From assembly GCA_963576735.1 (NCBI GenBank), contig OY755170.1, positions 13,748,567-13,812,566 on the forward strand: a stretch of 64,000 bases of DNA. Reading direction: 5' to 3'. Below the pieces are notes generated by a model, which was given only the letters and a program-made list of their open reading frames with translations, did not search any database and had not been told where the DNA came from. Below are positions 46,776 to 58,590 of the stretch, piece after piece (the first letter of the stretch is position 1; each line of letters starts with the position of its first letter). The stretch is from Bedellia somnulentella. Lineage: Eukaryota; Arthropoda; Insecta; Lepidoptera; Bedelliidae. Made by a program: the position numbers and the translations under genes.

Positions 46776-47965
46776 CTAAATTTTTCATATTAAAGTGTAT
46801 AAAAACCGCGTTGTAACTTGTTCAAATATTTTCGAATAAGTTCGATCAAAATAGCATCTTTATAAACTTGGTGCCACGCGTAAAAGATTTTTACAATAAA
46901 AATACAGCTTATAAGTAGCAAAGTTTGTTACGAGGACGGAAATAACACAGAAATAACTCTGAGGTCGCAAAAAACCTCATGCTCATTCACAAGTGTGAAA
47001 ACCTGTTTGTTGAACCAAATTGGCCACTGGATTTTAAACGCACCACCCACCTACATTTTGGAAGAAGAACACTACCCATCCTATAACGGCTATATAGCCC
47101 TTAAAAAAAGTAAAATCCAACAATTTCGTCAACGCCATTGATAAATCGAGTAACATACAGAGATAGGAATGTTTTTGGACAATACTAAGTTTATTGGGTT
47201 TTTACGGCTGCAATAGATTATATGGACACTCGCCAAAACTCGAGGGACTCGTTTTATGCTGAGGAAACGGAGTCCATTTGAATTATGGGGGTACATTTTA
47301 TAGGATACTCTCTCAGTCTGTTTCCTCAGACCAAAAACGGTGACCTGACATAAACATAACATGACTCGTAAACACTTTTTAACACTTCTACTCTTGTACA
47401 AATATCATGTGCATAAATTTTCATATGTAAGTTCTGAACAACTATTTGTTTTCTAAAATGTCTTATCATACGGATACGACATTTTAGTAAACAAATGCGA
47501 AGACATTTAAAATTAACGCGTTGCTTTATTTAATTTATATCAGCTATTAGGCATAGAGTTATACTATTTTTAAAACGCTTACATTAGCTTCACCAGTATG
47601 TATGTAGGTTTGTATGTGGACGATCCCCATAAACTCAATTGAGACGCACTTTAAACGGACCGATTTAATTAAAATTTGTACACTTATCGAGAATCAGGGA
47701 AAACAAAATAATTTCATAGGTTCATCCTATTATACTGATCAGGGTCGTCAGGATTACATAATTTCAGATGATTCAGTACTAAAAAGTTAAGTTAAAGGTC
47801 GCTCTGCGCTATTTTTTCGTATATCCAGCATCCCACGCTTTTTCATGATTTTCAGCTAATGTTGGGTATTGATTTTCACTTATTAGTATAATGGGTTTAA
47901 AAGCGTGTTTTTCAAACGATGTTTTTTATTCTCCACCCAAACCATATATAAATAATAACACAATA
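46776..47965. other. AT-rich DNA
   Basis: No gene or repeat recognised. Confidence 0.35.
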
Positions 47966-48140
47966 TGATATTGGGGCTTTTTAAATGATTTTTGGGCGAT
48001 GCAGTATGAGACCCATAACCAACGATACTTTATTTTTACCATCTTCTTCCATATCAACTGCCAAATGTGTCTGAGAAGTTTCCAGCTCTAAAGCTCTGGT
48101 TATCTCTTTTGGTGTTTATGGCCGTGAGTATGTACAATAT
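47966..48140 (+). repeat. SINE-D copy, 5'-truncated
   Basis: ATTGGGGCTTTTTAAATG, TTTTTGGGCGATGCAG and TTTATGGCCGTGAGTATG match SINE-D. Confidence 0.65.
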
Positions 48141-48344
48141 TATGTTTTTTTGTGTTAGTTACGAAAAGCCAATAAATCTAGAAAAATGCGAATAATGTTT
48201 ATTATTTTTAAATTTTCATTAAAGTTTAGACTAATTAATGTTAATTATAGCTTAATCCTTCTGAATCACAAAAGATATCATGACTTCTTGCTTTATTTCA
48301 AGTAAATTGTATATGTGCTTTATAGTTATATCCTCGATAAATTA

Positions 48345-48740
48345 CTGTGATAACGCACAGTAGGTAGAACACCGCTTATCGTGCAGACGATGATGTTTCA
48401 AATTCCGGGTCGGGCCTACACCAATTTACATACATACATATTACATATACTCACGCCATTAGTTCCCATTGGGGTAGGCAGAGACTATTGATCGCCACTT
48501 CGCACAATAATGACAAACCTCTCTAGCTTCGTTTACATCCATCAATCTTTTCATACATGTGTTACATATGTATACTACACCAATTTGTGTTTTCTAGCAG
48601 CAGGGGCAGCCTATCAAGTGTAAACTGTCCAAGCAAAACGCGAGTATTCTAAACACCAGGTGACAATGTCACGTGATGTTCAGAAGTATTAGGACTTCTG
48701 CCAATTTTTCAGGGATATACGGCGTGAACTTTTGAGTTGA
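48345..48740 (+). repeat. SINE-B copy interrupted by LINE-E
   Basis: The head GTAGGTAGAACACCGC is at 48361-48376 and the body resumes after the insertion. The end is GGGATATACGGCGTGAAC. Confidence 0.7.
48428..48574 (-). mobile_element. LINE-E 3' end inserted in SINE-B
   Basis: This 147-bp fragment (TTAGTTCCCATTGGGGTAGG, reverse of the LINE-E end) has the 12-bp duplication CTACACCAATTT (48416-48427, 48575-48586). Confidence 0.85.
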
Positions 48741-49164
48741 GTTCAGAATAATTGAAAAAATAAACTTTAAAGTGTTCTTCGCTATAACGGCTTTGTTTTA
48801 ATGCTAATTGAGTTTCACAGGATTACAAAGTCTGGCTCCGTAGCCGCGCCCGTGTTTTTAATAAAGGGATTAGGATAATTTATAGGTCCCAAGGATTACA
48901 ATTCGCAACCATTAATCGATAATATTAAGATATTAAGAAGAACAGAACTCATTTTTGTTTTGATGAAAAGAGATTGCTGTGTAGTGTCGGGTTTTTATTT
49001 ATTTATTTATTTACACACTCGAAATATAATCTTGACACATGAAACACCTAATATTATTACATTTCACTTTAAAATTTAACAAAAATCAACACAAAAATTA
49101 AAAAACATCAAGAAAATCTTAATTATTTTGAATAACATAAAAATCTTTGATTTGAATAGCAATA
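48741..49164. other. AT-rich DNA
   Basis: Nothing recognised. Confidence 0.35.
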
Positions 49165-49255
49165 CCTCATTTCTTCCGGTACGTATGTAAGAGGTGAATA
49201 AATACTACTTCCTTAGCTTTGGCTACCCCTTCTAGGGATTTATAGCTGTCAATTA
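49165..49255 (+). repeat. SINE-D deletion derivative
   Basis: The 5' part (CTCATTTCTTCCGGTACG) joins directly to the 3' part (GCTACCCCTTCTAGGGATTT). Confidence 0.55.
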
Positions 49256-49428
49256 AGTTACATGGATAGATTAAAAATTGTAGAATATACGGTACAAGCA
49301 CTGGTAAAACATATAATTTCGACTATAAATTCTAAACAGGAGTAGCAAGATATGCAGATTTTAAAATTTCACAGACACTTTAAAATTTAAGTTTAGTATT
49401 TTTTGTTAAATGAAGGATTCGTACATCC

Positions 49429-49605
49429 ATATACTCACGGCTATAAATCCCTAGAAGGGGTAGCCAGAGCTTCGAAATAAGAAATCCCTTAGCCACTTTT
49501 GGAAGTTGAGTGGAAAAAAATATTTAAAAAATGAAGGATGGTTTGCTAATGGGTGCATACCCACTTGTTTAACACTTTTCTAAGCCGACACCACACAGGA
49601 CTCTA
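49429..49605 (-). repeat. SINE-D copy with internal deletion
   Basis: CTCACGGCTATAAATCCCTA to CTAAGCCGACACCACACAGG; the middle is shortened. Confidence 0.65.
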
Positions 49606-49645
49606 CGGCGGAAAAATATGGAAAAGCGCAAACTTGATTTCTTTA

Positions 49646-49887
49646 CTAGTAATAATTTACCTTCGGAGGTAGGAAACGCAAACACTACTTAAACGTGTAA
49701 AAGAAATAAAGGATAGAAGAATTTCGCGCTGGCAGCCATTGACACGGTAGCTCAATTGGTAGAGCGACGGAGGCGTATACCCGAGGTCGCGGGTTCGATT
49801 CCCGCCTTTTTCTTTCCTTTATTTATTCTTTATTATTAGTAATAATCCCCACATGAGGTGTTCATAAACAAAAATATTTAAATTATG
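49646..49887 (+). mobile_element. tC element, 5'-truncated
   Basis: Head from CTTCGGAGGTAGGAAACGC, tRNA-like core 49741-49807, then the 3' end to TATTTAAATTATG. The 12-bp duplication TTGATTTCTTTA is at 49634-49645 and 49888-49899. Confidence 0.85.
49741..49807 (+). tRNA. tRNA-like sequence in tC element, 3' end lost
   Basis: Acceptor strand GACACGG, D arm, T arm GCGGG-TTCGATT-CCCGC; the 3' acceptor strand is deleted. Pseudo-tRNA. Confidence 0.4.
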
Positions 49888-49899
49888 TTGATTTCTTTA

Positions 49900-50884
49900 T
49901 TTACTGATGCAATTTTTGGTTTTTTGTTATTTGTTATCGACCCATATCTCGTGGCAAGCAAATCAAACTATTCTATTGGTTCCTAAAAAACACATTTTCC
50001 TTGATCATCTCTGGTAGATTTTCAGTCTTAATCTATCATTTCAATCTACAAAAATCCCTAGCGATACGAGCGGTCGCTAACAATGATGTTTTTATATCTT
50101 CTTTAATAACAATCGCAGCTTATTTAAATTTATCAGTTTCAACGTTTGTGATGTTTATGGAGGATATTGAATTGAATGGTAGGAGATTCGGCTCAGATTG
50201 ATGCTCTGTATGATGTAATGGTAACATACAAGAAATATAAATCATAGGAGTCCTTTTGTTTATTTTGTTACGCCTGTACTATTCTTATAAAAGTTACAGT
50301 TGAAGTTAGGAATCATTACAAATTATGAGAACACGCAAACTTTTGGATATTAAACCTATTCATGATAGGTTAGATCTAAAAATTTTAGTGTAAGTACAAA
50401 TCAGACCTTGAAATGTCTTTATTATTCCGCGGTTCACTTTTAAACAAGATCTTTACAGTGATCGTGATACTTACATATACTTTAAACAAGATAACCTTAA
50501 ATAATACCTAAAATGTGTTTTCCATTTTTGATAATTAATATTTGATTTTAATTTATACCTTAAAATCTATTCGCAGATGATTGCCAGGATTATTCTTCCT
50601 GATAATTGTGTGAAAAATGAAGGTTTTCTGAAGATTTAGTTGTTCAATTGTAGACAATGCAGATTGAAAGTATACATAACATCGACTCGGAGGCGCCTTT
50701 CTATGATTCATTCTGATGACGTAAAAATCAATTTACTTGAGCCGTTCTTAACTAGCTATTCAGTGTCTATAGGTTATAAATAGTTATAATTCACTTATGG
50801 GACATTTGTAATATTGTGATTTTCTTTTCCTAGCTTTATCCATATAATTTTATGCAAAATCGTAACATTTATATAATGAACACT
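49900..50884. other. AT-rich DNA
   Basis: No gene or repeat recognised. Confidence 0.35.
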
Positions 50885-51060
50885 TTATGCACTCATGGCT
50901 ATTTTCACAAAGGGATATCTAAAGCTTCAGAATAAAAAATTACTCAGCAACTTTTTGAAATAGAGTGGGAATAAGATTGTAAAATAAAGGTCGGTGGTGG
51001 GTTTATATCCACATCGTCTAATTATCACTTAAAAGCGCCAATACATTAGGTCGCCACTAT
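50885..51060 (-). repeat. SINE-D copy, strongly diverged
   Basis: ACTCATGGCTATTTTCAC, GTGGGAATAAGATTGTAAAA and ATCCACATCGTCTAATTATC still align with SINE-D. Confidence 0.5.
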
Positions 51061-51524
51061 TTTGTCTTTGCTATTGTGATCCGTTGTTGACCAACCGGTT
51101 CAATACCAAAATTTTATTGCAAAGAAATATATCAATATAAAATCGGGCAATTATGATATGCGTGGGAAATAAATTGTCGAATTATTTATTTAACCACGCT
51201 CCTGTATTCAATAACCCAATGACAATAGCATGCGTTTTTTTCAGTCAGAAATGAATAATTTTACGTCCATCTGAATGTACTGCGTCTCAATATTTATGAA
51301 ACTAGATAACATTCAGTGAAGTTACTGAATCAACCATTAATTTGCATACGGCAAATAATTAACATTTAAAAGGTAACAATGGCTCGGTTTAAAAAAGTAA
51401 TTGCCCTCTATTGAACGCATCGTATTGCAAAAAATACAAATTAAAAACTTAAAACATTTGAGTTGATCAATTACACTGAACGTATTTTGTAGTTTCTATA
51501 CAAATGTAGCTGTGTATGATGTGG

Positions 51525-51640
51525 TAGTATCTTGTGGTTCAGAATAGCACGAACCCGCCTCCGCCTGTGGGTGTCTTAAAATATGATTTGGGGTTATTGG
51601 AACTTTTGAAGTGCCTATAGTTTTTTAATAGCTTTTGGTT
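51525..51640 (+). repeat. SINE-D 5' part
   Basis: TTCAGAATAGCACGAACCCG and GTGGGTGTCTTAAAAT match the SINE-D start. Confidence 0.5.
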
Positions 51641-51794
51641 TAAATGTATAATGTGTGTATGTACATGAAAGCAAATAGAATTAAATTTCTGGTATTTTAA
51701 ATAGGTGATAATAATGGGAAAAATTATGTACAAATATTTGGAAAACTCAAATACACTGGAAACATTTTGTAAATTTTATGCACTATTTGCAGCG

Positions 51795-51920
51795 CAGTGT
51801 CTAGTGGCTTAGAATATCACTAACCCATTTGTTTTTACGGATGTTGTAAAAGTTGTTTTGAGTTTATTGGGGCTTTTTAAGTGATTGCTATAGGTTCGGT
51901 TATTTAGATACAGTATGTAT
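51795..51920 (+). repeat. SINE-D 5' part
   Basis: GTGTCTAGTGGCTTAGAAT and TATTGGGGCTTTTTAAGTG match SINE-D. A second truncated copy close to the one at 51.5 kb. Confidence 0.5.
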
Positions 51921-53568
51921 GCGTGTACTTTATAAAAATAGCTTTATTTTTTTTAATTGTCCTCAATTATATACTTCTTTCGCAAATGCAATTACATATT
52001 TAAGGTGAATGAGAAATCAATAGTAAATAACATTATAAATATGAAATAATATAATGTATACATATCATATCATAGTAACACAGATAATTATATGAAAGCT
52101 AAATACTTAAAAGTCTCCCGCCCCGGGTTCGCACGGGTAGTTAGCGTTTTGTTTTTACTTAGAATAATATACAGCATATTATTTGGGCTTATTATGATTC
52201 CTTTAGAACAAATAATCTAGTAACAAAAAAGTGGATGATCTTTTCTTTAATGATGACTTTTAAGGTTTAGTTTTTTACTGCTTGTTTCTTTTGATACTTT
52301 ATTTGTCGAATAATTTTCATAGTTTAAAAATATATATATTTAATTGTTTTGTGAAACTGATAAAGTTTGAATATGCATTAGGTTGAAACTTTTATAGTTT
52401 TGTTATTATTAGTTTTTTCTTAATTTTTGATAATAGCTTCTTGTTTTACGTATATGTTATCCATTTAACAAGATATTAAAAACAAATTAGTATTTTTTTC
52501 TTACATCAGCGCGTTCAACAAACTTTACATATATTCTGCTAGGGCCTTTGTGCCTTTATCAATTAACGTCAATTTGTTGCGACTAAAAGTAAGCATTTGA
52601 TTTAGCGACTATAATAATTTGTGGTTTGAAAAAAGGGTTTACGTGTAAAATTAAAATACTTTTGTAACTAATACCCGACTGAAACATGTTTTTAATATGA
52701 AATAAAATACACTCGTAGTTAAAATAACGGTTATTTCGTGTTTGTCTTACAATGTAACTCCCGTTTAATTACCACTGGTGTAGCGTTGTGATAATGGAAA
52801 CGCAGGGATTAAACCGCGAAATTAAGGAATCGTTGTTATTAACTGCCCTGTTACACAATATTTTTATGGTTCGTTATTATGTTAAATGCATTTATACTAG
52901 TATCAAGTATCTACTGGTTATTATAACATCAAGTGATCTATTTTTTGTGTACAGTTTATTCAGTTGAAGTGCTTATGGCCTATTGCTTATTTTGTGTAAA
53001 ACACGTAACTAAGATGATAATAATGATGATGATAATGAACATGATGATAATTATGATTAACAATTTGAAAAAGCTTCTACGTCGATTTAACTTACGATTA
53101 GTGGACCCTGTCGATATACCTTAACTCCTTATTTGAGAAATCTTGAAATAATGCATTCGCTTTCAAAATATGCATATTTCATGTGACATCAAACTCTATT
53201 TCGAGATATCGCTTGTTATTTAATAATTTATGGCAAATATCGCAAGGCTTTAAAGTTTTTACACCTAAATTCGTTTTTAACAATAAGATCAAAGAATAGA
53301 AATAGGATATATAACCCATCGCATAGCACGTATCTTAATGAAAGTATTCTTGGACAAATAAGATTAGCTTATACGTATTTAAATATTCATCGTATGCATC
53401 AATGTATGGCTTCCCATGTGATGAAATGAAGAAGGGTCGTGCGGAGGAAACTAATTAACGGATTAAAGTGTTTTTGAACTTAGCTAGGCGTAAGTTTGTT
53501 ACGAGTATGTTGTGTTACGCTTGCTTTTTGGTGGTCGCTTCCGCAGGGCTGCCGGGCTTGCTGCAAGG
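51921..53568. other. AT-rich start of intron 1 of gene 1
   Basis: No exon recognised. CCGCCCCGGGTTCGCACGGG (52119-52138) is a reversed Helitron-type 3' hairpin without a clear CTAG end. Confidence 0.4.
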
Positions 53569-53574
53569 ACTTAC

Positions 53575-54052
53575 CGAGCGGCTGGTGCAGCGCGGCGTGC
53601 GCGTCGCAGTCCGCACAGATGGTGGAGCGCAGCATCCGCTCGCGCTGCAGCCGGCGCAGCAGCTGCAGGTGCTGCGGCGTGAACACGGTGCCGGAGCGCT
53701 CGCCCACCAGCAGCACGTCGCCAGCCTCCCACCACGCCTGCTCCCGCAGCGTGCCATCGCGGTTGAACAGCCCCATGTCCTTGTACCCCTCGGGGGGACT
53801 GAGAGCACCCGTCTCCGGCTCCTGATATTTTTCGCAAGCACCGCATCCCGAGCAATCCTCGCTTTCACCCTCGTCCGAGTATCCGCATTCGTCCCGAACT
53901 ACGATAATGTAGTCGGCCTCGAAAAATTCGTTGGCGGTTTCGTCAAAAACGACACGATTTTTTTTAGATTTCGAGCCTTTTTTGAGAGAAGACTTGAGAT
54001 TTTCGTGGTCCTTGTTGTGACGGTTGTCGCGGGCGGCTCGGTCGCCGCGCAT
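53575..54052 (-). CDS. Gene 1, first coding exon (unrecognised protein with RVxF motif and Cys cluster)
   Basis: This exon encodes 159 codons plus one base. I chose the ATG at 54052 because it follows TTCAAA, a good insect start context. The same frame stays open upstream, but I see no ATG there; the codon at 54193 is GTG. The exon ends CTC G before GTAAGT (53569-53574), so the splice phase is 1. Residues 20-32 are Lys/Ser-rich. Residues 33-36 are RVVF, matching the RVxF docking motif for protein phosphatase 1. Residues 37-55 are acidic and aromatic. Cys 56, 67, 70 and 73, and later Cys146, Cys149 and His152, could bind metal or form disulphides. Residues 127-142 look like an Arg/Leu-rich amphipathic helix. 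GC and CpG content are far above the surroundings, as in a promoter-proximal exon. Overlapping frames on both strands are shadows caused by the high GC. I do not recognise the family; phosphatase docking is inference from the motif. Confidence 0.8.
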
Positions 54053-54345
54053 TTTGAATCGCGCTCGATCGCAGAGTCGCGTATCGCGGGCAGCGCTCGG
54101 GGCGCGTCGCGGCGGGCGGCGGGCTCGGAGGCTACCGCGGAATGACAACTCTGCTCGCTGCGGAGCCGTAGCGAGCGACTGCGCTACTCCCACCCTATCG
54201 ATCGCCCAGCGGACTCGCTCGCGGCCTCCCGCCCTAGCTAGGCGATGTTTCTTTGCCGCGACTTGCGAGACGTGCTACGCCGCCCTACGCCATTGCCTCC
54301 ACACTCTATACTATAGCCGACAACTGAGGAACCCGAGTCACTGAC
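54053..54345 (-). promoter_or_regulatory. CpG-rich 5' UTR and candidate core promoter of gene 1
   Basis: The GC-rich block continues about 290 bases upstream of the gene 1 ATG and then drops sharply to AT-rich DNA. On the minus strand TCAGTTG (54321-54327) matches the arthropod initiator TCAGT. AGGCA sits at +28 relative to its A and matches four of five positions of the downstream promoter element RGWYV. A second TCAGT lies near 54339-54344 without a downstream element. No TATA box is seen at -30. The transcription start is inferred from motifs only. Confidence 0.4.
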
Positions 54346-55448
54346 GACATCTGCTCATCTTATTATAAACATGACACGCACTTACGTTCTTATACAAAAC
54401 AAACAATTTTCGTTATCTTTTCTACCACCGCTAATTAAATCACATGTGATCACGATTATATGCAACTACAAATTTGTTTGATTTAGAAAATAATTAGATC
54501 AGTGTTAGATTTTCTTTTGCTTTAATTTTTTAGGATAATCAACTAATTTAAATAGTTAAAGCGCTTTATTTAACATTAATTGCTACATGATATTAATAGT
54601 AGCGTATTTGTGAAGCAGTAGCGCAGTAAAAATGTATTGGAAACCCATTATAAGGATCTGTGGCGTCTAACGATCTTACCTACGCCTCTAGCTAACTACA
54701 TTAATTATAGCCTCGTATAACGATACGGTTTCCTTTACAAAATCAGTATTGAAAGGAGTTGATTTTACTTTTATTCTAATATTGCTTAGGTACTTTTATA
54801 TAATTGATTATAAAAAGTGATGTTAAAAACGTAAAGTCTTTATTTCATACGAAAAACATTCATATCATTTAAATTCTCGTACGTTTCTGTATAATCACCC
54901 ACGTTAGAACTTTAAGTAATGTGCATTCAACATTAAAATTAGTTTCTAATTGCTCTTGCAGTTCAAACGACTTGCGCGATTTGTAAAGTTTTCCGAGAGA
55001 GAGTTATTACTAAACTTAGTTTAAATATTTTCAGTAGTTATGACGTAGAGTTAGACGAGACGGTGTGTAGGTACAAAGTACAGGAGAACAATGAATAGAC
55101 TGAGCTGGAATTCCTTTGTGAATGAGCTAATTTTAGTACGTAGGTACAAAACCTATTCATATTTAAGATTATTTAATGCAGAGGTCAGGTGTATACATAA
55201 TAAAAAAAATTACTACCGAATGATTTACAACTATAATATACATTTTTGATAAAATCATGTTTAAAAATAATGTAAATATTGTTTCCTTATCTTCCGAGTT
55301 ACCATGTGTTAAAAATAAAGGCTCTGAAGCTTAGAATAGCACTAACCGAAGCAGTAGTCCTAGCTCCTAGTTTTGGTCAATAATATTAAAAACAATGTAA
55401 CACTACTTCGGCCATGTGCGAGGTTAGAGTCGAAAAGACATAAGTAAT
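54346..55448. other. AT-rich DNA upstream of gene 1
   Basis: No exon or repeat recognised. It separates the gene 1 promoter from the SINE cluster. Confidence 0.35.
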
Positions 55449-55675
55449 ACATACATACATACATATACTCACGGCTATAATTCCCTAGAAGGGGTAGCCC
55501 TCAGCCACTTTTGGAAGTTGCTTGGGGAAAAAATGATAGAATAAAGGTTGTTGGTGATGGGTCTCCAACCGCATCGCCCAATGTTCCCTTATAAGCCCCA
55601 ATACCGTTAGTTGCCTCTTACGTACACCCACCGGTAGAAATGGGGTAGCGCTATTCGAAGTCGGCGCTACACAGT
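55449..55675 (-). repeat. SINE-D copy with small internal deletion
   Basis: CATACATATACTCACGGC to GTCGGCGCTACACAG; about 25 bases after AAGGGGTAGCC are missing. Confidence 0.75.
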
Positions 55676-55676
55676 A

Positions 55677-56262
55677 AGTCATAGTAATTTATTTTTATAT
55701 AAGTCTAATACAAGTTATAGCTATTTCCAAAAAAGCGCAGACCTAGGTAAGGCTAAGTATACATCAATAGGATCATTGACTCCATAATGGGTCGAGCCTG
55801 GCCTATGGACATGTAGTTGGAGACTACTTCATTTGACAATCTATCCTCACTCAACATCGAAAAAACTAAGAGGATCTTCTTACTCTGAAGATTTGGTTAA
55901 CTTTTTCTTGATATACAGCCGCGAACAAGTAGCTAGGAAAGGTCAGGCTCAAGGTGAAAGATTAAAATGATGAATAGAACAAGATGAAAGAAACGTGGCG
56001 CGGTAGTAAAATAATCGTAGCGTTGTCGTACTCGTAGTAAATAAAAAAAGTATTATTTACGTTTTAAATTCAGAAAAATACTTCTTTAGCATTTTACTTT
56101 ATTAAATAAACAGTTTCATTTATTATTTATTTCACAGTTTAATTTACTAGGTACCCCTTTTCAGCCTGATTGGGTCAGTGATTAGGGTCTTCGCTCGCCC
56201 AAATGTAATTAGTCATTCGGTAATTTCATTTTGCCAATATCTGATAGTCTGATTAATGGTAA
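55677..56262. other. Unannotated DNA
   Basis: No gene or repeat recognised. Confidence 0.35.
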
Positions 56263-56274
56263 TAAAATACATAA

Positions 56275-56520
56275 ATTGCCGTGTAGTGCCGGCTTAGAAT
56301 GTCGCTACCCCTTTCTACCCACGGGTGTCGTAAGAGGCGACTAAGGGTATTGGGGCTTTTTATTGGATTTTTGGGCGATGCGGTTGGAGACCCATCACCA
56401 AAAACCTTTATTTTACCGCCTTTTCCCCACTCAACTTCTAAAAGTGGCTGAGAAATTTATAGTCCCTTGGCTCTGGCTCCCCCTTCTAGGGAATTATAGC
56501 CGTGAGTATATGTATGTATG
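56275..56520 (+). mobile_element. SINE-D, complete
   Basis: It is 246 bp from CCGTGTAGTGCCGGCTTAG to (TATG)n, with the 12-bp duplication TAAAATACATAA (56263-56274, 56521-56532). Confidence 0.9.
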
Positions 56521-56532
56521 TAAAATACATAA

Positions 56533-56930
56533 TTTTACATAAAATAATAATTATTTACATAAAACAGAGACTTAATATCTTGCATGCCATATTTAGTTGG
56601 TTATTATATTTATCTAACCATTATATTGCTAAATTCCTGATCCTAAATCTCACATTTTAGTATTTATAAACTTTAGTAAATATATATTCTATATAACATG
56701 ATTTACAATTTTAATGAAAATTATTCAATAGTGAAAGAAAACTGTAAATTTGTCCTCTCTCATAATATCAGCCGCAGTTTCTAAAATGAATAAATCATAT
56801 TAACTAACATTTTTTTTAAATTATATTTATAGACAACTCAAGTGATGATTTACAGTGAAAAGATTTTCTCTTCTAATTAAAACTACTACGGCAAATCCTA
56901 AGCAAAAAAACACCAAACAAAAACCACTCC
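56533..56930. other. AT-rich DNA
   Basis: Nothing recognised. Confidence 0.35.
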
Positions 56931-56939
56931 TAAAATTAA

Positions 56940-57300
56940 CATAAACATAAACGTTCACGCCGAATATCCCCGAAGGTGTTGGCAGAGGTACTAATACTTC
57001 TGAACATCACGTGACTTTGTCACCTGGTGTTCAGAGTACCCACGTTTTGCATGGACAGTGTACTCACGTGATAGGGGGCAGGCCTATCGCCGTTTTGTAC
57101 GAATACACTGTCACATGACTAAGTACAACTCAGCCATGTGGGTTTCCTCACAATGTTTTCCCTCACCGTTAACAACCATGATAAATTTACCACACATATG
57201 TCTTTAGAAAAGACAAATTGGTGTAGGCCCGACCCAGGATTTGAACACTAGTCGTTTGCACGATAACCGAGTGTTCTACCCACTGGGCTATCACGGTTGT
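56940..57300 (-). mobile_element. SINE-B1, complete
   Basis: Tail ACATAAACATAAACG at the left, head CTATCACGG at the right. TAAAATTAA flanks both ends (56931-56939, 57301-57309). Confidence 0.85.
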
Positions 57301-57309
57301 TAAAATTAA

Positions 57310-58590
57310 TTAATCATTAATACATATACATATTCTAATAATAATCACTTACATACTTATAAAAGCATTTTTGTGCATATATTTCAAGTAGTGATCCACA
57401 CTAAAATGTATTTCTACTCTATTCTATTCTAAATTAAGACTACTACGGCGAACATTAAATACAAACATACGGGCTATATGTATGAATGAAATGGATAATA
57501 TACAACCTTAACGTTAATCTCACCTTGACTTCAGATCGGCTCTCGTCTTACAGCAGCTTCTGAGAAATTCCTCATGCGGCTAATTGACAAGTATCGCTTG
57601 GTTTGAGATTTATGCAAGCATATTAATGAGGATAACTCATATGGCTAATTTATATATTGTCTGGCGTAAAGATGATGAAGAATAGTAAAGTTCTCGCTTT
57701 ACACTCAGTATAGATTTAATGCAAAAAATCGTATGTTAATTTCGTCGTTTTTAATGTGTAATTATACTTGCATTAACGTTTAAATCGCATATGTTAGAAG
57801 GAGTGGCAGAGATACTTATACTTCTGAACATTAAGAATAATTCATAATACCTGGAGGGCAATTCTCGCAAGTTTGATATCATTACTATCATAGAAATTAT
57901 ATCAAGTGTTCAATGTCGTGTGCAAAATATCACAAAGTGAAATATATTTCTATTGATAGATTGAAACTGTATTCTCGCACACGGTACTCATTTTTCCTTA
58001 GACATTCTAGAATAAAGACCGAAATCAATAATCCAAACGAATGAATTGAATGAAAGGTCAGCTAAACTGTCATCTTAGTTATAAAAAGGTCTTTATATCT
58101 GTCAATATTTACATATGTTTTGGTTTTTTTAAATTTTCCTTCAACTGGCACTTTGCTGGTAACTAGCAAAGTCTGAATTCCCAACTGGATCATCCGGCTA
58201 CCGGATTTAGTTTTTGAAATTTTATAATGCCTAAATTTTTTAAAAAAAATTATAATTTTAATAATATAATTAACGTTGATCCAAGTAGACATTATTTACA
58301 AATTCATCCATTTAATATATTTACCTACATTTTAATTTTCTATGTATATTCAAACAAAATTTGAAAACAAAATGGCTACCGTTCGGACGACATCTTCAAA
58401 TATCATCATATCGTCTGATCGTGACCACTCGATATCATCCTTTGATATGTATCATCATATCGACTGGTTTTCAATAGAAAAATATCGATCGGATGAAGTG
58501 AGAATAGCTCAAGTCAAATATCGATCGCAAAATATCACATAAGTGATAAATATCGAAAATGATATAGTATCTACCGTGCGAGAACTGCCC
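57310..58590. other. AT-rich DNA with an ATCGAT-rich patch
   Basis: No exon. At 58380-58560, TATCGAT, ATATCATCAT and ATCGATCG motifs recur many times. Confidence 0.35.

Noticed and set aside
53468..54145. Long plus-strand frame (225 codons) over gene 1 exon 1
   Set aside because: It is the complement of a GC-rich coding exon. The minus strand has the Kozak-like ATG and a GTAAGT donor; the plus frame has no such signals and an implausible composition.
54053..54193. Longer N-terminus for gene 1 starting at 54193
   Set aside because: The codon there is GTG, not ATG, and the extension is low-complexity Arg/Ala from CpG-rich DNA, better read as 5' UTR.
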